A stretch of 35,681 bases of DNA from Bradyrhizobium guangdongense. Lineage in GTDB: Bacteria > Pseudomonadota > Alphaproteobacteria > Rhizobiales > Xanthobacteraceae. Positions 33,420 to 35,681 of the stretch are shown here, piece after piece. The DNA lies in NCBI RefSeq assembly GCF_006483445.1, contig NZ_PPPT01000036.1, positions 1 through 35,681 on the forward strand, in the 5' to 3' direction. Within the stretch, counting starts at the first letter, position 1, and every line of letters starts with the position of its first letter. The notes beneath the pieces were generated by a model. The model did no database searches and was not told the DNA's origin. It saw nothing but the letters and a program-made list of their open reading frames with translations. Both the position numbers and the translations under genes were made by a program.

Positions 33420-35408
33420 CTAACTCGTCGCTTGATCGGCCCCGATCTCCACCACGATCCTGCCCGTGGTCACCTGCTCGCCCTCGGCGACGTCGATCGC
33501 CGCGATGACGCCGTCGATGCCGGCCTTGTGGACGTGCTCCATCTTCATCGCCTCCAGCGTCATGACAGGCTGTCCCGCAGTAACGCGGTCGCCCGGCCTG
33601 ACGAGAACGGCGACGACGCGGCCGTTCATCGCAGCACGCACCTTGCCGTCGCCGCCATTGGCGGCAGCTAGCTTCGGCGCGGCGAGCGTGAGATCGGTTG
33701 CCGCGAGCGGCAAGCCACGATGCTGGACGTACAGTCTGTCGCCATCGCGATAGAATTTGGCGGTGTCCATCACGCCGGCGTGGCGGAAGCGAATTGCATC
33801 GGAAACGAGCTGGTCGATCTCGAACATGTGCGTCTGTTCGCCGGCTGCAACGACATAGCTGCCGTCGCGCTCGCGCCTGACGTCGAGCTCGTGCGCATGA
33901 CCGCCGATCTCGATCTTCACGGGCAGCGGGAAGGTCGCGGCAAGGCTGCGACCGCTGCGCCATGACGGGGCGTGCGGATTGGTGACGTAGAGGAGCAGGC
34001 CTGCAAGCGCTGCATCGGACGCGCTGTCCTTACGCGACGCCAGCAGTTCGTCGCGGTGCGCGCCGATGAAGGCCGTGGTCGCCTCGCCCCTGGCAAAACC
34101 GGGATGACGCAGGCACGACATCAAGAACGCCTGGTTGGTCGTGACGCCAAAGGCGACGAGTTGCTCCAGGCCGACGATTAAACGTCCCCGCGCCTCCTCA
34201 CGGCTCGCGCCATGGCTGATCACCTTGGCGATCATCGAATCGTAGAACGGCGGGATTTCCGAGCCCGATTGCAGCGCGTGCTCGACGCGGATGTCATCAG
34301 GCACCTGCCAGCGCACCATGCGGCCGGACTGCGGCATGAAATCATGCGCGGCGTCTTCCGAGCACAGCCGCACCTCGATGGCGTGGCCTGAGAAACGGAT
34401 GTCCTGCTGCTTGACGGGCAACGGCTCGCCGCGCGCGATGCGCAATTGCAATTCAACGAGATCGAGACCGGTGATGGCTTCGGTCACGGGATGCTCGACC
34501 TGGAGACGGGTGTTCATCTCCATGAAGTAGAACTCGCCGCGTTCATCGAGCAGGAATTCCAGCGTGCCGGCGCCCTCGTAGCGCAACGCCTTGACGGCAG
34601 CGACCGCCACCTCGCCCATCTTCGCGCGCAGCTCCGACGTCACTGCGGGCGACGGCGCCTCTTCGATCAGCTTCTGGTGTCGGCGCTGCACCGAGCAATC
34701 GCGCTCGCCGAGATGGATGGCGTTCCCGTGCGCGTCGCCAAACACCTGGATCTCGATGTGGCGGGGATTCTGGATCGCACGTTCGAGGATGACGCTGCCG
34801 TCGCCGAACGCGGCCTTGGCCTCGGAGCGCGCACTGCGCAACGCATCCGGGAACGACGCCGTGTCAGCCACGAGCCGCATGCCGCGGCCGCCGCCGCCGG
34901 CGACCGCCTTGATCATCACGGGGAAGCCGATCTTCTTGGCCTCCGCGAGCATGACCTCGTCGCCCTGGTCGGCGCCCTGATAGCCGGGGACGCAGGGCAC
35001 GCCGGCCTTCTTCATGATGTCCTTGGCGCCGGCCTTGTTGCCCATCGCCAGAATCGCCTGGGGCGACGGGCCGATGAAGACGAGGCCGGCATCCTTGCAG
35101 GCCTGCGCAAAGTCTTCGTTCTCGGCGAGGAAGCCGTAGCCGGGATGCACGGCATCCGCTCCGCTCGCCTTGGCTGCAGCGATGATCGCGGGGATATTCA
35201 GATAGGACTGCGCGGGCAAGGCCTCGCCGATACGCACGGCCTGATCGGCCTGCCGTACATGAAGGGAATCGCGATCCGCATCGGAATAGACGGCGACGAC
35301 GCCGAGGCCGAGGCGGCGCGCACTGCGCATCACGCGCAATGCGATCTCGCCGCGGTTGGCGACCAAAACCTTGAAGAACGCTTGACGCTGCACTGATCCG
35401 TTCCTCAT
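33420..35408 (-). CDS. Biotin-dependent acyl-CoA carboxylase, alpha subunit (biotin carboxylase + biotin carrier)
   Basis: A 662-residue protein with biotin carboxylase domains (FKVLVANRGEIALRVMRSARRLG near 12-34, ATP-grasp segment MIKAVAGGGGRGMRLV, EMNTRLQVEHPVTE) followed by a linker and a C-terminal biotinyl domain with EAMKMEH, Lys622 being the biotinylation site. It carboxylates biotin with ATP and bicarbonate, then passes the carboxyl group to the partner subunit. The size and two-domain layout match the alpha subunit of methylcrotonyl-, geranyl- or propionyl-CoA carboxylase. Which acyl-CoA is used cannot be read from this subunit. It starts four bases inside the stop of the carboxyltransferase gene (ATGA), so both are translated together. 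Confidence 0.92.
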   Translation of the reverse strand: MRNGSVQRQAFFKVLVANRGEIALRVMRSARRLGLGVVAVYSDADRDSLHVRQADQAVRIGEALPAQSYLNIPAIIAAAKASGADAVHPGYGFLAENEDFAQACKDAGLVFIGPSPQAILAMGNKAGAKDIMKKAGVPCVPGYQGADQGDEVMLAEAKKIGFPVMIKAVAGGGGRGMRLVADTASFPDALRSARSEAKAAFGDGSVILERAIQNPRHIEIQVFGDAHGNAIHLGERDCSVQRRHQKLIEEAPSPAVTSELRAKMGEVAVAAVKALRYEGAGTLEFLLDERGEFYFMEMNTRLQVEHPVTEAITGLDLVELQLRIARGEPLPVKQQDIRFSGHAIEVRLCSEDAAHDFMPQSGRMVRWQVPDDIRVEHALQSGSEIPPFYDSMIAKVISHGASREEARGRLIVGLEQLVAFGVTTNQAFLMSCLRHPGFARGEATTAFIGAHRDELLASRKDSASDAALAGLLLYVTNPHAPSWRSGRSLAATFPLPVKIEIGGHAHELDVRRERDGSYVVAAGEQTHMFEIDQLVSDAIRFRHAGVMDTAKFYRDGDRLYVQHRGLPLAATDLTLAAPKLAAANGGDGKVRAAMNGRVVAVLVRPGDRVTAGQPVMTLEAMKMEHVHKAGIDGVIAAIDVAEGEQVTTGRIVVEIGADQATS

Positions 35409-35681
35409 GGGCGGGCCACCGAAAACTGCATGCGCTGGGGTGTGCGCGTATCGCCTTCACGGCAGATCGAGAGCACCTCGGAGAGGAGCGCACGGGTGTC
35501 GCGCGGATCGATCACACCGTCGTCGAGCACGCGGGCGCTGGTGGAGAACACGTCCATCTGGCCGTCGAACACGCCGACGATCTGCGCCTTCATGGCCTCC
35601 AGCTTCTCCTTCTCGATCGGCTTCCCGCGGCGTGCGGCGGCCGCCTCCGTCACGATCGCCATGGTCTCGGCGGCCTGCTCG
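35405..35681 (-). CDS. Acyl-CoA carboxylase carboxyltransferase (beta) subunit, C-terminal fragment
   Basis: A partial gene: the frame is open to the window edge and only the last 91 residues are visible, reading EQAAETMAIVTEAAAARRG through SARVLDDGVIDPRDTRALLSEV to the stop after FSVARP. The DDGVIDPRDTR segment is the hallmark of the carboxyltransferase C-terminus in methylcrotonyl/geranyl/propionyl-CoA carboxylases. It transfers the carboxyl group from biotin to the acyl-CoA. The ATG at 35662 is internal, not the start. The stop overlaps the start of the alpha-subunit gene. Methylcrotonyl-type or geranyl-type is more likely than propionyl-type given gene order, but this is a guess. Confidence 0.85.
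   Translation of the reverse strand, partial: EQAAETMAIVTEAAAARRGKPIEKEKLEAMKAQIVGVFDGQMDVFSTSARVLDDGVIDPRDTRALLSEVLSICREGDTRTPQRMQFSVARP

Overview
The window looks like chromosome of a GC-rich alphaproteobacterium, most likely Bradyrhizobium or a close relative. This rests on uniformly GC-rich third codon positions, the family mix (BKACE enzyme, many MFS/ABC/RND transporters, acyl-CoA metabolism, MAPEG, an AttH-like lipocalin) and mosaic palindromic intergenic repeats. The species cannot be fixed without a search. I see no phage, IS transposase, CRISPR array, rRNA or tRNA.

Layout. (1) 52-5396 is a vitamin B12 uptake locus. A BtuF-BtuD-BtuC ABC importer reads leftward. A TonB-dependent receptor reads rightward behind a cobalamin riboswitch (about 2832-3001), whose downstream hairpin buries the receptor's Shine-Dalgarno. 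(2) 5509-8506 holds an unrecognised 55-residue acidic protein and two convergent MFS transporters. (3) 8654-12838 is a translationally coupled set: LolD/MacB-type ATPase, long FtsX-type permease and AttH/CrtC-like lipocalin protein. A MAPEG membrane protein and a convergent DEAD-box RNA helicase follow. (4) 15537-21351, all leftward, holds an orphan branched-chain-type ABC binding protein and an RND efflux permease with its adaptor. (5) 21647-32419 is a catabolic and transport cluster: iron-ADH/maleylacetate-reductase-like protein, acyl-CoA synthetase, SDR (divergent), beta-keto acid cleavage enzyme (BKACE), then a complete Dpp/Opp-type importer. (6) 32274-33206 is a CREST-superfamily (alkaline ceramidase-like) membrane protein whose putative promoter is bracketed by two palindromes. 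(7) 33420-35681 holds a biotin-dependent acyl-CoA carboxylase alpha subunit and the 3' end of its carboxyltransferase gene, which runs off the window.

How the genes work together. Region 1 should move cobalamin across both membranes, with the receptor repressed by B12. Region 5 reads as uptake of a small molecule by the Dpp-type importer, oxidation by the SDR, acetyl-CoA-dependent cleavage by BKACE, and further processing by the CoA ligase and the Fe-ADH-like protein. The substrate is unknown. Changes at positions that normally bind metal or substrate amine in the Fe-ADH and BKACE proteins suggest it is not one of the textbook substrates.

The most unusual structure is a family of about 135-175 bp nested-palindrome elements. 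There are four copies (7010-7151, 16844-16977, 24420-24573, 26373-26546), each lying just after a stop codon. Their stems differ by compensatory changes, while a central block of about 35 bases is conserved in primary sequence. A different multi-hairpin element is lodged inside the importer operon between the two permease genes (29377-29519).
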